From JBBKWJ01 sp037968895 (lineage in GTDB: Bacteria; Actinomycetota; Acidimicrobiia; Acidimicrobiales; SZUA-35): a DNA stretch of 41,059 nucleotides. The stretch spans positions 1-41,059 of the forward strand of contig JBBKWJ010000151.1 in the NCBI GenBank assembly GCA_037968895.1, read 5' to 3'. The notes beneath the pieces were generated by a model. That model was not told the DNA's origin and ran no database searches. It was given only the letters and a program-made list of their open reading frames with translations. A program made the translations under genes and the position numbers. Below are positions 32,274-41,057 of the stretch, one piece after another; position 1 is the stretch's first letter, and each line of letters starts with the position of its first letter.

Positions 32274-33831
32274 GGCCCCACGGTCTCTGGCCGTCGCCGC
32301 GCTCGCAGTCGGGCTGTTTTTTACGACGCCGGTGATCTATCTGGTCTTGCGCGCGATCGACCTCCGGGTTGACGCCGGTTCAGTGTTGCGGGACGCAACC
32401 GACGGCCCTCTCCAGAGGACGATGTTGTTGGCGACAACGGTGTCGCTTGGGGCTGGCCTGCTCGGGACAACACTGGCGTGGCTCGTCATCCGGACCGATG
32501 TTCCCCTTCGGAAAGTTTGGCTGGCGCTCGTGCCGCTTCCCCTCGCCTTTCCATCTTTTGTGGCGGCCTTTGCCCTCGTGGCTGGCTTCGCTAAGGGCGG
32601 CCTGGCCGAAGAGTTCTTCGCCTGGTTCGGGATCGACGAACTCCCCTCGATGCGTGGCTTTTGGGCTGCCGCGGGGGTGCTGATTGTCTTCACCTACCCA
32701 TACGTCTATCTGCCCGTGGCGGCGCGGCTCCATTCGTTGCCCCCGTCGCTAGAGGAGGCCGGCCGGAGCCTTGGGCTCCGCAGGCGAGAGACGTTGCGAA
32801 GGCTTGTGCTGCCTCAGATCACGACGAGCGTGCTTGCCGGGATGCTCCTCGTGGCGCTCTACACGATCAGTGAATTCGGGGCTGTGTCGCTGCTCCGTTA
32901 CAACACGCTCACTGTCGAGATATTTACTGATGCACTCCTCGACCCAAGTCGAGCGATCGGCTTCGGTGTCGTCCTTACGTTGCTCGCGGCGACCATCGTT
33001 GTCGCCGAGGGCAGATTTTCACAACGTCAGACCCAGTCAGTCCGACACGCCCGCGACACCCGAACCGCAGCCCGTCTCGAGCTTGGCCGCTGGCGCTGGG
33101 TCGGCCTTTCGTTCTGCGTTGCTGTCACCGCGTCTGCCATTGGCGCACCCGTTGTCGTTCTGGCCCACTGGGCGAGCCAGGGAGTCGTCAACGACCGAGG
33201 TCGCCTCGACCTTGGAGAGCTCGTTGGCCCCGCGATCAACACGGCCGCGCTTGGCGTGAGTACTGCGGCGATAACTGTCGGCGCAATCCTGCCGATCGCT
33301 TGGCTTTGGGCTCGCACTCGATCCCGCATCGGCGTCGTCTCGGCAAATTTCGTGATCGTTGGGTTTGCGCTGCCTGGCCTAATCACGGCGCTCGCTTTGG
33401 TTTCGGCCGTTCTACAATTCGGTGCCCTTCGCTGGCTGTACCAGAGCCTGCCGATGCTGGTGCTCGCCTACGTTTTGCACTTCGGTGCGCAAGCGGCACG
33501 GTCGAGCAAGGAAGCGGTTGGCTCGGTGTCGCCAAGCCTCGGCGAGGCTGCCCGAACGCTCGGCGCTGGCCCGGTGCGGCGGTTCGTTCGCATCGATGCC
33601 CCAATGATGATGCCGGGCTTGGCGGCAGCTGCTGGCTTGGTGTTGCTGTCAACGGTAAAGGAGTTGCCCGCAACCCTGCTTTTGGCGCCGCTCGATTTCC
33701 AAACGCTGGCCACCAAAATCTGGTCGGCGAATGATGCCGGTCATTTGGCCCAGAGCGCCTTCGCCTCGCTCGTGTTGCTTGTCGTGTCAGGTGGCCTTGG
33801 CTGGCTTGTTCGATTTAGGCAGACTTCCTAA
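32251..33831 (+). CDS. Iron(III)-type ABC transporter permease (FbpB-like), two fused halves
   Basis: About 526 aa with roughly twelve membrane helices in two homologous halves, each with an EAA loop that contacts the ATPase: EEAGRSLGLRRRETLRRLVLPQI and GEAARTLGAGPVRRFVRIDAPMM. This two-in-one permease is typical for FbpB. It overlaps the binding-protein gene by 23 bases from this start. GTG at 32218, 32251 or 32257 are all possible and none has a good ribosome binding site, so the first residues are uncertain. Confidence 0.9.
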   Translation: MTVDSRDRAPRSLAVAALAVGLFFTTPVIYLVLRAIDLRVDAGSVLRDATDGPLQRTMLLATTVSLGAGLLGTTLAWLVIRTDVPLRKVWLALVPLPLAFPSFVAAFALVAGFAKGGLAEEFFAWFGIDELPSMRGFWAAAGVLIVFTYPYVYLPVAARLHSLPPSLEEAGRSLGLRRRETLRRLVLPQITTSVLAGMLLVALYTISEFGAVSLLRYNTLTVEIFTDALLDPSRAIGFGVVLTLLAATIVVAEGRFSQRQTQSVRHARDTRTAARLELGRWRWVGLSFCVAVTASAIGAPVVVLAHWASQGVVNDRGRLDLGELVGPAINTAALGVSTAAITVGAILPIAWLWARTRSRIGVVSANFVIVGFALPGLITALALVSAVLQFGALRWLYQSLPMLVLAYVLHFGAQAARSSKEAVGSVSPSLGEAARTLGAGPVRRFVRIDAPMMMPGLAAAAGLVLLSTVKELPATLLLAPLDFQTLATKIWSANDAGHLAQSAFASLVLLVVSGGLGWLVRFRQTS

Positions 33832-33873
33832 CTGCCGGTGAGGCGGTAGGCCGGCGCCGACTAACCTTTCGAC

Positions 33874-35628
33874 ATGGCAACGACCCGCGACATTCTGGCA
33901 ATGCTTGATGAGCTGGTTAAGCTCACCACCCTGCAAGAAGAAAGCCCCCAATCTTTCAAGGTTCGAGCGTACGAAAACGCCAAACTTGGGCTCGAGGCAG
34001 ACGGCCGAAACCTCACTGAACTGACGATGGCCGAGTTGGTGAAGATCAAGGGAGTCGGCAAAGCGACCGCTTCGAAGATCCGTGAGTATGTCGATTCAGG
34101 GTCGGTCGAAAAGCTTGAGAAGTTGAGGGCGGAGTATCCCCCGGAGTTTGTCGAGCTCGCGAAGATCCCGGGGCTCGGACCAAAGACGCTCAAGTTGGTT
34201 CGATCGGAGCTCGGCGTCGAGAACGTCGAGGCCCTTCGCCAGGCCGTCGCCGATCAGAAGCTCCGCACCTTGGCTGGTCTCGGTGCTGCCTCCGAGGAGA
34301 AGATTGGCAAAGCCATAGAACGACTCGGGCTCCACGGTAAAGATCGTCGAACGCCGATTGCCGACGCAATGCCACTCGCAATACGGCTTGTTGAGGAGCT
34401 TGCGCTACTCGACGGTGTCGTCGATGCGGCGTATTGCGGGAGTCTTCGTCGGATGGCTGAGACTATTGGAGATATCGACATCACCGTTGCGTCAACTGAC
34501 CCCGCGCCAGTAATGACACACATACGGACACATCATTTGGCGGCCGACGTTGTCGCGGCGGGCGACACGAAGACGTCAATCGTCACTCGTGAGGGTCTAC
34601 AGGTGGATGTCAGAGTTGTCGCCCCCGACCAGTTCGGAGCCGCAACGCTCTACTTCACCGGTTCCAAAGCGCACAACATCGCGCTTCGGCAGCGTGCGAT
34701 CAATAGCGACATGCTGCTCAATGAGTATGGGCTCTTTACCAACGACAAAGAACTGGTCGCCTCTAAGACCGAAGCGGAGATCTACGAGAAGCTGGGAATG
34801 CCATACATCGTGCCGCCAATGCGCGAGTCGACCGGCGAGATCGAGGCCGCTGCTGATGGCACAATGCCAAACCTCATCACCTTGGCCGATATCAAAGGTG
34901 ACCTCCACTATCACACGGACCGTTCGGGTGATGGTCGCTCGTCGCTGGCCGACATGGTCGCCTCTGCAGCGGCGAAGGGCTACTCCTACCTCGCGATCAC
35001 TGACCACGGAGAAGATCTCGCGATCAACGGTTCCAATCGGGAAGAGATGTTGGAGCACCGCGAGAATATCAGGGAGCTACAAGCTGAATACCCCAACATG
35101 ACGCTGCTCTATGGCTGCGAACTCAATATTGGAAAATCGGGTGGACTCGACTACGACCTTGAGTTTCGCCAGCTCTTTGACTACACCGTCGCGTCGGTGC
35201 ACTCGCACTACGACCAAGAACCGTTAGTGCAAACCGAGCGTCTCATTGCCGCAATCAGCGATCCCAGCGTCAACTCGATCGGTCACCTCTCGGGGCGCTA
35301 CATCGGCCGGCGACCAGGAATCGAGTTTGATGTTGATGCCGTGCTCGATGCGTTGGTCTCCTTCGAGGTTGCCCTCGAAGTTAACGGAGCCCTTCCTCGA
35401 CTCGATGCGGGAGCCGACGTGGTGCGAAAGGCGGTTGCCAAGAATGTGCGGCTCGTCATCAACACAGACAGTCACCATGTCTCCGAACTCGGCCGCATGG
35501 AGTACGGGATCAACACCGCGCAGCGAGGCTGGGCCCCTCGCGATCTCGTCGTCAACGCGTTGGCGCCCGATGACTTCTTCGCCTGGCTCGGCTCACAAGC
35601 GCGAAATAAACCAGATAGCCCCAGATAA
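33874..35628 (+). CDS. polX: DNA polymerase X family protein with PHP domain
   Basis: A 584-aa repair polymerase. N-terminal helix-hairpin-helix repeats (IKGVGKATA, IPGLGPKT) bind DNA. The nucleotidyltransferase site is YCGSLRRMAETIGDIDI (Asp200, Asp202) with the third carboxylate in QVDVRV (Asp245). The C-terminal PHP domain begins at GDLHYHTDRSGDG (His345, His347) and contains AITDHGE and NTDSHH; it gives 3'-5' exonuclease or phosphatase activity in related enzymes. Normal length for bacterial PolX (~570-580 aa). A long hairpin follows at once. Confidence 0.96.
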   Translation: MATTRDILAMLDELVKLTTLQEESPQSFKVRAYENAKLGLEADGRNLTELTMAELVKIKGVGKATASKIREYVDSGSVEKLEKLRAEYPPEFVELAKIPGLGPKTLKLVRSELGVENVEALRQAVADQKLRTLAGLGAASEEKIGKAIERLGLHGKDRRTPIADAMPLAIRLVEELALLDGVVDAAYCGSLRRMAETIGDIDITVASTDPAPVMTHIRTHHLAADVVAAGDTKTSIVTREGLQVDVRVVAPDQFGAATLYFTGSKAHNIALRQRAINSDMLLNEYGLFTNDKELVASKTEAEIYEKLGMPYIVPPMRESTGEIEAAADGTMPNLITLADIKGDLHYHTDRSGDGRSSLADMVASAAAKGYSYLAITDHGEDLAINGSNREEMLEHRENIRELQAEYPNMTLLYGCELNIGKSGGLDYDLEFRQLFDYTVASVHSHYDQEPLVQTERLIAAISDPSVNSIGHLSGRYIGRRPGIEFDVDAVLDALVSFEVALEVNGALPRLDAGADVVRKAVAKNVRLVINTDSHHVSELGRMEYGINTAQRGWAPRDLVVNALAPDDFFAWLGSQARNKPDSPR

Positions 35629-35632
35629 CCCT

Positions 35633-35679
35633 AACTGGTCCCGGTGGAACAGCCGCCGGCTGTTCCACCGGGACCAGTT
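35633..35679. repeat. Long hairpin repeat, copy 1
   Basis: A perfect 22-bp inverted repeat (35633-35654 with 35658-35679) with a 3-base loop, five bases after the polX stop codon. The arms begin AACTGGTCCCGGTGG. Nearly the same element occurs at 36441-36487. It can act as terminator; the sequence identity between copies suggests a dispersed repeat. Confidence 0.9.
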
Positions 35680-35714
35680 CGAGAGGGAATGGTGCATAGC
35701 ACTAGGCTGTCGCC

Positions 35715-36425
35715 GTGCTTGGTAGTTTCAGCGTTGGCGATTGGTTTCAAGGCCCGACCGGTTCGGGTCAGGGTGGTCTAGCCGCCGAGCGGTTCGAGCG
35801 GATTGTTGGACGGCCGATTTCAGTCAGGCTCCGCGCGCCGGTGCCACTGATGCATGAGCTCGTGGTCACCGAAGACGATGGAGTGTTTTTCGCCAAGGCC
35901 GACGAGCTCGTGGTGATGACTGCAGAGCCGGGTGCTGACCTTGAGGTCGATACTCCGACAGTCTCGCTGAGCGACGCAAGATCGGCCCGGGCACGAACAC
36001 CGATGCACGCCGACAACCACCCCGTGCCTGTCTGCTTCTCGTGTGGCCTCGATCCGTCTTCGATGCACGTGCACGCTGGCCCTTTGGGTGACGGCCGCTT
36101 CGCCACTGATTGGACGGTGCCAGACTGGGCAGTCAGCCGCAATGGCTGGGTCGATCCCGGCGCGTTGTGGGCTGCGCTCGACTGCACCGCTGCGGTGTAC
36201 GTCGGCTTCAGCCCTATCGAAAGGCCAGCGGTTACTGCGCAATATCAAGTGCAGGTGCTCCGCCAGCCAGAGCAGGGCGAAACCCTGTCCATTGTTGGGT
36301 TCGACAATGCCGGTGAGTGGGACGGCCGGAAGCGTCACGCCTCATCGATGGCATTTGACGACTCGGGATCACCAGTTGCGCTTTCGCAATCGTTCTGGAT
36401 CGCGCTCGACAAAGCTGTCGAGTAG
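35715..36425 (+). CDS. Hypothetical protein, hotdog/thioesterase-fold-like
   Basis: A 236-aa cytoplasmic protein. The motif HPVPVCFSCGLD (102-113) and the later VDPGALWAALDCTAA (146-160) match a set of actinobacterial hypothetical proteins usually described as thioesterase-superfamily or hotdog-fold; no catalytic assignment is possible from motifs alone. Start is GTG at 35715. The gene stands alone, framed by the hairpin repeats at 35633-35679 and 36441-36487. Confidence 0.75.
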   Translation: MLGSFSVGDWFQGPTGSGQGGLAAERFERIVGRPISVRLRAPVPLMHELVVTEDDGVFFAKADELVVMTAEPGADLEVDTPTVSLSDARSARARTPMHADNHPVPVCFSCGLDPSSMHVHAGPLGDGRFATDWTVPDWAVSRNGWVDPGALWAALDCTAAVYVGFSPIERPAVTAQYQVQVLRQPEQGETLSIVGFDNAGEWDGRKRHASSMAFDDSGSPVALSQSFWIALDKAVE

Positions 36426-36440
36426 CCGCTCTTCCTTCCG

Positions 36441-36487
36441 AACTGGTCCCGGTGGTACAGCCTCAGGCTGTTCCACCGGGACCAGTT
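36441..36487. repeat. Long hairpin repeat, copy 2
   Basis: The same element as at 35633-35679: arms 36441-36462 and 36466-36487 around loop TCA. The right arm is identical to copy 1; the left arm has one A-to-T change that leaves one mismatch in the stem. Similarity continues a few bases past the stem (TTCGAG). It lies between the convergent hypothetical gene and the DUF1772 gene. Confidence 0.9.
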
Positions 36488-36501
36488 CGAGGGATTTGGG
36501 C

Positions 36502-37005
36502 CTATTCGGGCTCGTCGTGAGCGAAAGCGACACCACCAGCGAGCGACACGAAGCTCGCTCCGATCGCAAGGGCGCGAATCAGATTGAGGCTGTTCCAGTC
36601 GTCCTCGAAGTCGGCTCGTGCTTGGCTTGCGATTGAGGGTGTGATTTCGTCGTATGACGCGAGTTCGTCGTTGAGCGGGACGTTGCCGGTGCCAGTCACC
36701 ACAAGCCCAATGAGGTAGAGGGGGAGCGCGGCCGTCACAAGGAGTCGGGGAAGCGGCGCAAGCCGTCCCCAGTTGGCTTTGATGGCAACGACCAGCGCAG
36801 GGACCGCCCCGAAGAAGACGGTTCCGAACGCAGGGTTCTTGATCGTGTCGTTTATCGCTCGGAACGTCTCGACGTATGTGACGTCACTCACATCGGCGAG
36901 GCCTAGGGTCACCGATGCCTCGTAGGTGAAGAAGAACCCGGCCGATAGACCCACCAAAGTCGTGGCGGCTAGTAGGGCGAAGCGTGGCCCGGTGTTCGTA
37001 GTCAT
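36502..37005 (-). CDS. DUF1772 membrane protein (anthrone oxygenase-like)
   Basis: A 167-aa protein with four hydrophobic helices. The N-terminal helix (LVGLSAGFFFTYEASVTLGL) and the segment FRAINDTIKNPAFGTVFFGAVPAL are typical of DUF1772. Some members oxidise anthrones, but no substrate is evident here. ATG 37005 has GGGAG nine bases upstream; the open frame to 37044 is not needed. It lies 126 bases downstream of the TetR gene on the same strand and may be under its control. Confidence 0.88.
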   Translation of the reverse strand: MTTNTGPRFALLAATTLVGLSAGFFFTYEASVTLGLADVSDVTYVETFRAINDTIKNPAFGTVFFGAVPALVVAIKANWGRLAPLPRLLVTAALPLYLIGLVVTGTGNVPLNDELASYDEITPSIASQARADFEDDWNSLNLIRALAIGASFVSLAGGVAFAHDEPE

Positions 37006-37131
37006 GCGTGCGTCTCCCTGGTCAGGCGGCGAAGTGCCGCTCACTCACTCTGCAGTAGGGCGACCAGGTGCGAATCGTCCATAGGTCTGATGTTCCCTCG
37101 TCCAAAGGTGCCGACGAGCCAGGATGCTGTG

Positions 37132-37749
37132 CTACTTCGGTGTTCCAAAGTTGGCGAGCTGCGAAAAACCTAAGGCAGCAGTTCGAGCGAGGCGATCGAT
37201 ATCGATCTCGCGCCCGCCTTGGGTGAAGAGTTCTAGCCCAAAGAATGCGGCCGTCGCGAGCTCGGCGAGAAGGTCGGCTGGCACGAGTTGAACAATGGGG
37301 TTTCCGTCGAGAACGTTGCCGATCTCGGTCGTTGCGAACTGAATCGAGCGATCGATTGCGTCGGCAATCGGCGCCGTGAGCTCGGGGGAAGTTCTGGAAC
37401 CGACGAGTAGCTCGACGATCGCACGACCTTCGTCGCCTTGTGCTTCGCCCCTGATGGCATCGGAAAGTCGGAATGGCCACTCAGCGGCGGCGTTTTCTCC
37501 CCCGAGCGCAGTCTTCACCCGAGTCATCCGTCGCTCGCTCAGCTCGGTTGCGGTAGCTGCGAGCAAGCCGTTCATCGAACCGAAGTGATAGAAGATGAGA
37601 CCGTTTGTTCCGCCTGCTTCGGCGGCCACCGTTCGGGCGCTGGTGCCCCCGAAGCCCTCTCGAGCCAGCACGCTGACGGTTGCATCGATCAATAGGCGCC
37701 GCGACTCTTCGGGACTAGTTCTTGCTTTGCGGGCCCCGGACTTCGCCAT
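37132..37749 (-). CDS. TetR-family transcriptional regulator
   Basis: A 205-aa one-component repressor. The N-terminal helix-turn-helix lies at about residues 15-60 (GFGGTSARTVAAEAGGTNGLIFYHFGSMNGLLAA), matching TetR/AcrR. The C-terminal ligand domain is diverged. It is divergent from the OYE-type oxidoreductase with a 59-base gap, so it probably controls that gene and the DUF1772 gene. I saw no clear palindromic operator in the gap. Confidence 0.93.
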   Translation of the reverse strand: MAKSGARKARTSPEESRRLLIDATVSVLAREGFGGTSARTVAAEAGGTNGLIFYHFGSMNGLLAATATELSERRMTRVKTALGGENAAAEWPFRLSDAIRGEAQGDEGRAIVELLVGSRTSPELTAPIADAIDRSIQFATTEIGNVLDGNPIVQLVPADLLAELATAAFFGLELFTQGGREIDIDRLARTAALGFSQLANFGTPK

Positions 37750-37808
37750 GCCTGGACGATAGCTGCACCGTTAGCGACTTCTCGTACAGAGGGGATAGCG
37801 TCGCCAGC

Positions 37809-38882
37809 ATGACTGAGCTGTTTGAACCCCTCGCATTTCGGCGGGGTAGGCCGATGCCGAACCGATTCATGTTGGCCCCGCTGACCAACACGCAAAGCCA
37901 TGAAGATGGTGTTTTGTCCGACGACGAGTATCGCTGGCTGACAATGAGGGCCGAGGGTGGATTCGGGGCCGTGATGACCTGCGCCGCTCACGTCAGTGCC
38001 TTGGGCAAAGGCTTTCCTGGTCAGCTCGGGATCTTCGATGACATACACCTCCCTGGTCTCACCCGCCTTGCGACCGCGATCAAGTCGGAGGGTGCACTCG
38101 CCTTCGCTCAGCTCCAGCACGCAGGAAACCGTTCGCCTCAGGAGCTGATCGGCGAAGCTCCCCTCTGCCCATCAGAAGACGGGCGTGGTGCGCGGGCCAT
38201 GACTGAGCAGGAGGTAGCCGACTCAATTGAAGACTTCATCGTGGCTGCACTACGGGCCGAAGCTGCTGGCTTTGATGGGGTCGAACTGCATGGAGCACAT
38301 GGCTACCTGATCGCAGAGTTTCTGAGCCCAGAGCTCAACCGTCGCACTGACAGCTATGGCGGCACGCCAGAGAATCGCAGTCGCTTCTTGATGGAGATCC
38401 TGGCTGGCGTCAGCGAGCGTTGCGGCGACGATTTCATCGTAGGTATCCGGTTGTCGCCCGAGCGGTTCGGCCAGGTACTACCCGAAATTATCGAGTTGTC
38501 TCGAAGGCTCTTGCTCGATGAGCGTGTCGACTTCCTCGACATTTCGCTCTGGGACTGCTTCAAGGAACCAGAGGATGAAGAGTTCAAAGGTCGGCTTCTC
38601 GGCGCCTACTTCACCGAGTTGGAGCGAGGCGATACCCGCCTCGGGTTCGCGGGCAAGCTGTATCAGCCCGCCGACATCGACCGCGTCATGGCGATGGGAA
38701 TCGACTTCGTGCTGATGGGGCGAGGCGCGATCATCCACCACGACTTTCCTAAGCGGTACGCCGACGACTTTCTCGCCGTTACCCCACCCGTATCACCCGA
38801 GCACCTCGCAAACGAAGGCATCAGCCCGAGGTTTATCACATACCTCGGCAACTTCCCAGGTTTCGTCAAAGAGCAGGTCTAA
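37809..38882 (+). CDS. NADH:flavin oxidoreductase, Old Yellow Enzyme family
   Basis: A 357-aa FMN-dependent (beta/alpha)8 ene-reductase-type enzyme. QLQHAGNR (101-108) and HGAHGYLIAEFLSP (His161, His164, Tyr166) carry the substrate-binding His pair; NRRTDSYGGTPENRSRF is the family signature. No C-terminal iron-sulfur extension is present, so it belongs to the short group. ATG 37809 (MTELFEPL) is chosen; the open frame back to 37722 would overlap the regulator gene. It is followed directly by the RlmG-like gene (TAA then ATG). Confidence 0.92.
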   Translation: MTELFEPLAFRRGRPMPNRFMLAPLTNTQSHEDGVLSDDEYRWLTMRAEGGFGAVMTCAAHVSALGKGFPGQLGIFDDIHLPGLTRLATAIKSEGALAFAQLQHAGNRSPQELIGEAPLCPSEDGRGARAMTEQEVADSIEDFIVAALRAEAAGFDGVELHGAHGYLIAEFLSPELNRRTDSYGGTPENRSRFLMEILAGVSERCGDDFIVGIRLSPERFGQVLPEIIELSRRLLLDERVDFLDISLWDCFKEPEDEEFKGRLLGAYFTELERGDTRLGFAGKLYQPADIDRVMAMGIDFVLMGRGAIIHHDFPKRYADDFLAVTPPVSPEHLANEGISPRFITYLGNFPGFVKEQV

Positions 38883-40025
38883 ATGTCTACCGAGAATGAA
38901 GACGTCCGCTTCGAAGTCCCCCAAGGTGTGCTCGAGCTTGAGCGCTATCCCGAGCCGGAGCCGAACTTACGGGCCTGGGATGGTGCCGACACCCTTCTGC
39001 TGGAGTGGATAGCCGAACGCAACCAACCCCTCGTTGAGCCGGTGTGCATCGTCAACGACCGTTTCGGGGCGTTAGCCCTGTCACTGGCATCCGTTAATCC
39101 GTGTACGTGGTCTGACTCGTTTGTGTCCCAGCAAGCGCTCGAGGCAAACGCGACTCGAAACGGTCTGTCCATCGAGGGCATCACCTTTGTCCCCTCATCG
39201 AGCGAACCGGACGGCCCATTCAAGACCGTCGTGATCAAGGTCACGAAGTCGCTAGCCGAACTCGAAGATCAGCTCTCGCGTCTTCGACCCCATCTCGCTG
39301 ATGACTGCCTAGTTGTGGCAGGTGGAATGACAAAACAGATTCACACGTCAACGCTTGAGTTGTTCGAGAAATACATCGGTCCAACAACGACGTCGTTGGC
39401 AAAGCGAAAGGCCCGGCTCATCTTCCCCACGGTCGACGATGAGACTGAATTCGTTGATCCAGCCGAGCCCGCCGTGTTCGAGACCGACGAAGGGCACGAG
39501 GTCATAGGACTCGGCCCTGTGTTCAGTCGCGACAGCCTCGATATTGGCACTCGGTTGCTTCTTGAAACCTTGCCTACCTTCGGCGAGGGCGAGACCGTTG
39601 TCGATCTCGGCTGTGGCAACGGCGTGGTTGGCCTACATGTGCTCGTCCGGTCACCCGAGGCATCGCTGATCTTTACCGACGAGTCGTTCCTTGCGGTTGA
39701 GTCGGCCAGGCAGACCGTTGCCGCCAACAGCATCGACCCCAGCCGGTCGTCATTCGTGGTTGGCGATTGCGGATCCACGATCGAGTCAGCATCAGCCGAC
39801 GTCGTCATCGTCAACCCGCCATTCCATGACAGGGGTGCGCGGTCGGATGCCATCGCTAAACGCATGTTGCAAGAGGCAAAACGAATGCTGAAGGGCGGCG
39901 GCTTTATCTACGTCGTTGGCAACCGTCAGCTCGGTTACCACAATCAGCTGAAACGCCGTTTCGGCCAGAGCGAGACGCTCAAGAGCAACGCCAAATTCTC
40001 CGTACTCCGAGCGGCGAAGCGGTAG
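38883..40025 (+). CDS. RlmG-like rRNA (guanine-N2) methyltransferase
   Basis: A 380-aa protein with the RsmC/RlmG layout: a degenerate N-terminal methyltransferase-like half (about 1-190) and a catalytic C-terminal half with VDLGCGNGVVGL (SAM motif I, about 240-251) and NPPF (311-314), the guanine-N2 active-site motif. The length is close to that of E. coli RlmG, which makes m2G1835 in 23S rRNA. Assignment as RlmG rather than RsmC rests on length and overall layout. The start follows the preceding stop with no gap. Confidence 0.85.
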   Translation: MSTENEDVRFEVPQGVLELERYPEPEPNLRAWDGADTLLLEWIAERNQPLVEPVCIVNDRFGALALSLASVNPCTWSDSFVSQQALEANATRNGLSIEGITFVPSSSEPDGPFKTVVIKVTKSLAELEDQLSRLRPHLADDCLVVAGGMTKQIHTSTLELFEKYIGPTTTSLAKRKARLIFPTVDDETEFVDPAEPAVFETDEGHEVIGLGPVFSRDSLDIGTRLLLETLPTFGEGETVVDLGCGNGVVGLHVLVRSPEASLIFTDESFLAVESARQTVAANSIDPSRSSFVVGDCGSTIESASADVVIVNPPFHDRGARSDAIAKRMLQEAKRMLKGGGFIYVVGNRQLGYHNQLKRRFGQSETLKSNAKFSVLRAAKR

Positions 40026-40028
40026 CCG

Positions 40029-41057
40029 ATGCAAGGTGCGGCTACCAGATCCGACTGGGGCCTTACTCCCACTTCCCACAGGCAAGGGGAGCGGGCGGTA
40101 TCGCTGTATCGACTCGCCGTCGACAGCTTGGCCATCGAGGTTTGTACCTATGGTGCGAGTCTTTTTGGCGTCGAGGTTCCCGATCGAGATGGCAACGCGG
40201 CCAACGTGGTGCTCAGACTGCCCGATCTCGACGCGACGCTCGACCACTACCGCAACCACTATCTCGGATGCACGGTTGGCCGATACGCCAACCGCATCGG
40301 AGGTGCATCCTTCCCGCTTGACGGAAAACGGGTCTCGCTCAAAGCCAACCACGGGTCACATCAGCTGCATGGCGGAACGGCCACGCTCGGTCGCCAGGTG
40401 TGGGACGCCAAAGCCCGCAGCGGCAACGGTTTTGCCGAGCTCGAGCTGACGATCGTGAGTTCAGACGGCCAGGCCGGCTTTCCCGGCGAGTTGACCGTGA
40501 CAACCTCCTACCGGATCGAGCCGGGGCTTCTTTCCATGACTCACGAGGCGGTCACGACTGCTTCAACGCCCGTCTCACTCACGAACCACGCGTACTGGAA
40601 CCTTGCTGGCACTGGTTCGGTCAGGGGCCATCAGCTACAGATATTGGCTGAACGCATGGTCCACACTGACGATGAGGGGATCCCGACCGGTGACCTCCTC
40701 GATCTCACTGGAACCCCCTACGACTTTCGGCAGGCTCGATCGCTCGCCCCCGTCATTGGCGAACTTGGCCATCTCGATATGTCCTACGTCGTCGGTAATC
40801 CGCCGAACCTAGAGAGCGCTGCAGTGTTGAGCGAGCAGAATAGCGGTCGACGGATGGAAGTTTTCACTGATCAACCGAGCATCCAGGCGTACGTCGGCAA
40901 CGACATTGGGCGCGACTTCACCCCATACGGCGCCGTCTGCCTTGAGACCCAGCAGTTCACCGACGCGCCAAACCAACCGTCGTTCCCGTCGACGATTCTG
41001 CACCCTGGTGAACGATTTGTGAGCCGGACCGAACATCGATTTGGCGTCGATCAGTAG
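40029..41057 (+). CDS. galM: Galactose mutarotase (aldose 1-epimerase)
   Basis: A 342-aa epimerase that interconverts alpha- and beta-anomers of aldoses. GRYANRIGG (84-92), NHGSHQLHGG (107-116), NHAYWNL with catalytic His187, and CLETQQFTDAPN with catalytic Glu306 are all present; length is normal. It starts three bases after the RlmG-like stop codon. No other sugar gene is in the window. Confidence 0.95.
   Translation: MQGAATRSDWGLTPTSHRQGERAVSLYRLAVDSLAIEVCTYGASLFGVEVPDRDGNAANVVLRLPDLDATLDHYRNHYLGCTVGRYANRIGGASFPLDGKRVSLKANHGSHQLHGGTATLGRQVWDAKARSGNGFAELELTIVSSDGQAGFPGELTVTTSYRIEPGLLSMTHEAVTTASTPVSLTNHAYWNLAGTGSVRGHQLQILAERMVHTDDEGIPTGDLLDLTGTPYDFRQARSLAPVIGELGHLDMSYVVGNPPNLESAAVLSEQNSGRRMEVFTDQPSIQAYVGNDIGRDFTPYGAVCLETQQFTDAPNQPSFPSTILHPGERFVSRTEHRFGVDQ

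Noticed and set aside
37750..37808. TetR operator palindrome in the divergent gap
   Set aside because: Only partial direct repeats (GATAGC) were found; no convincing inverted repeat.
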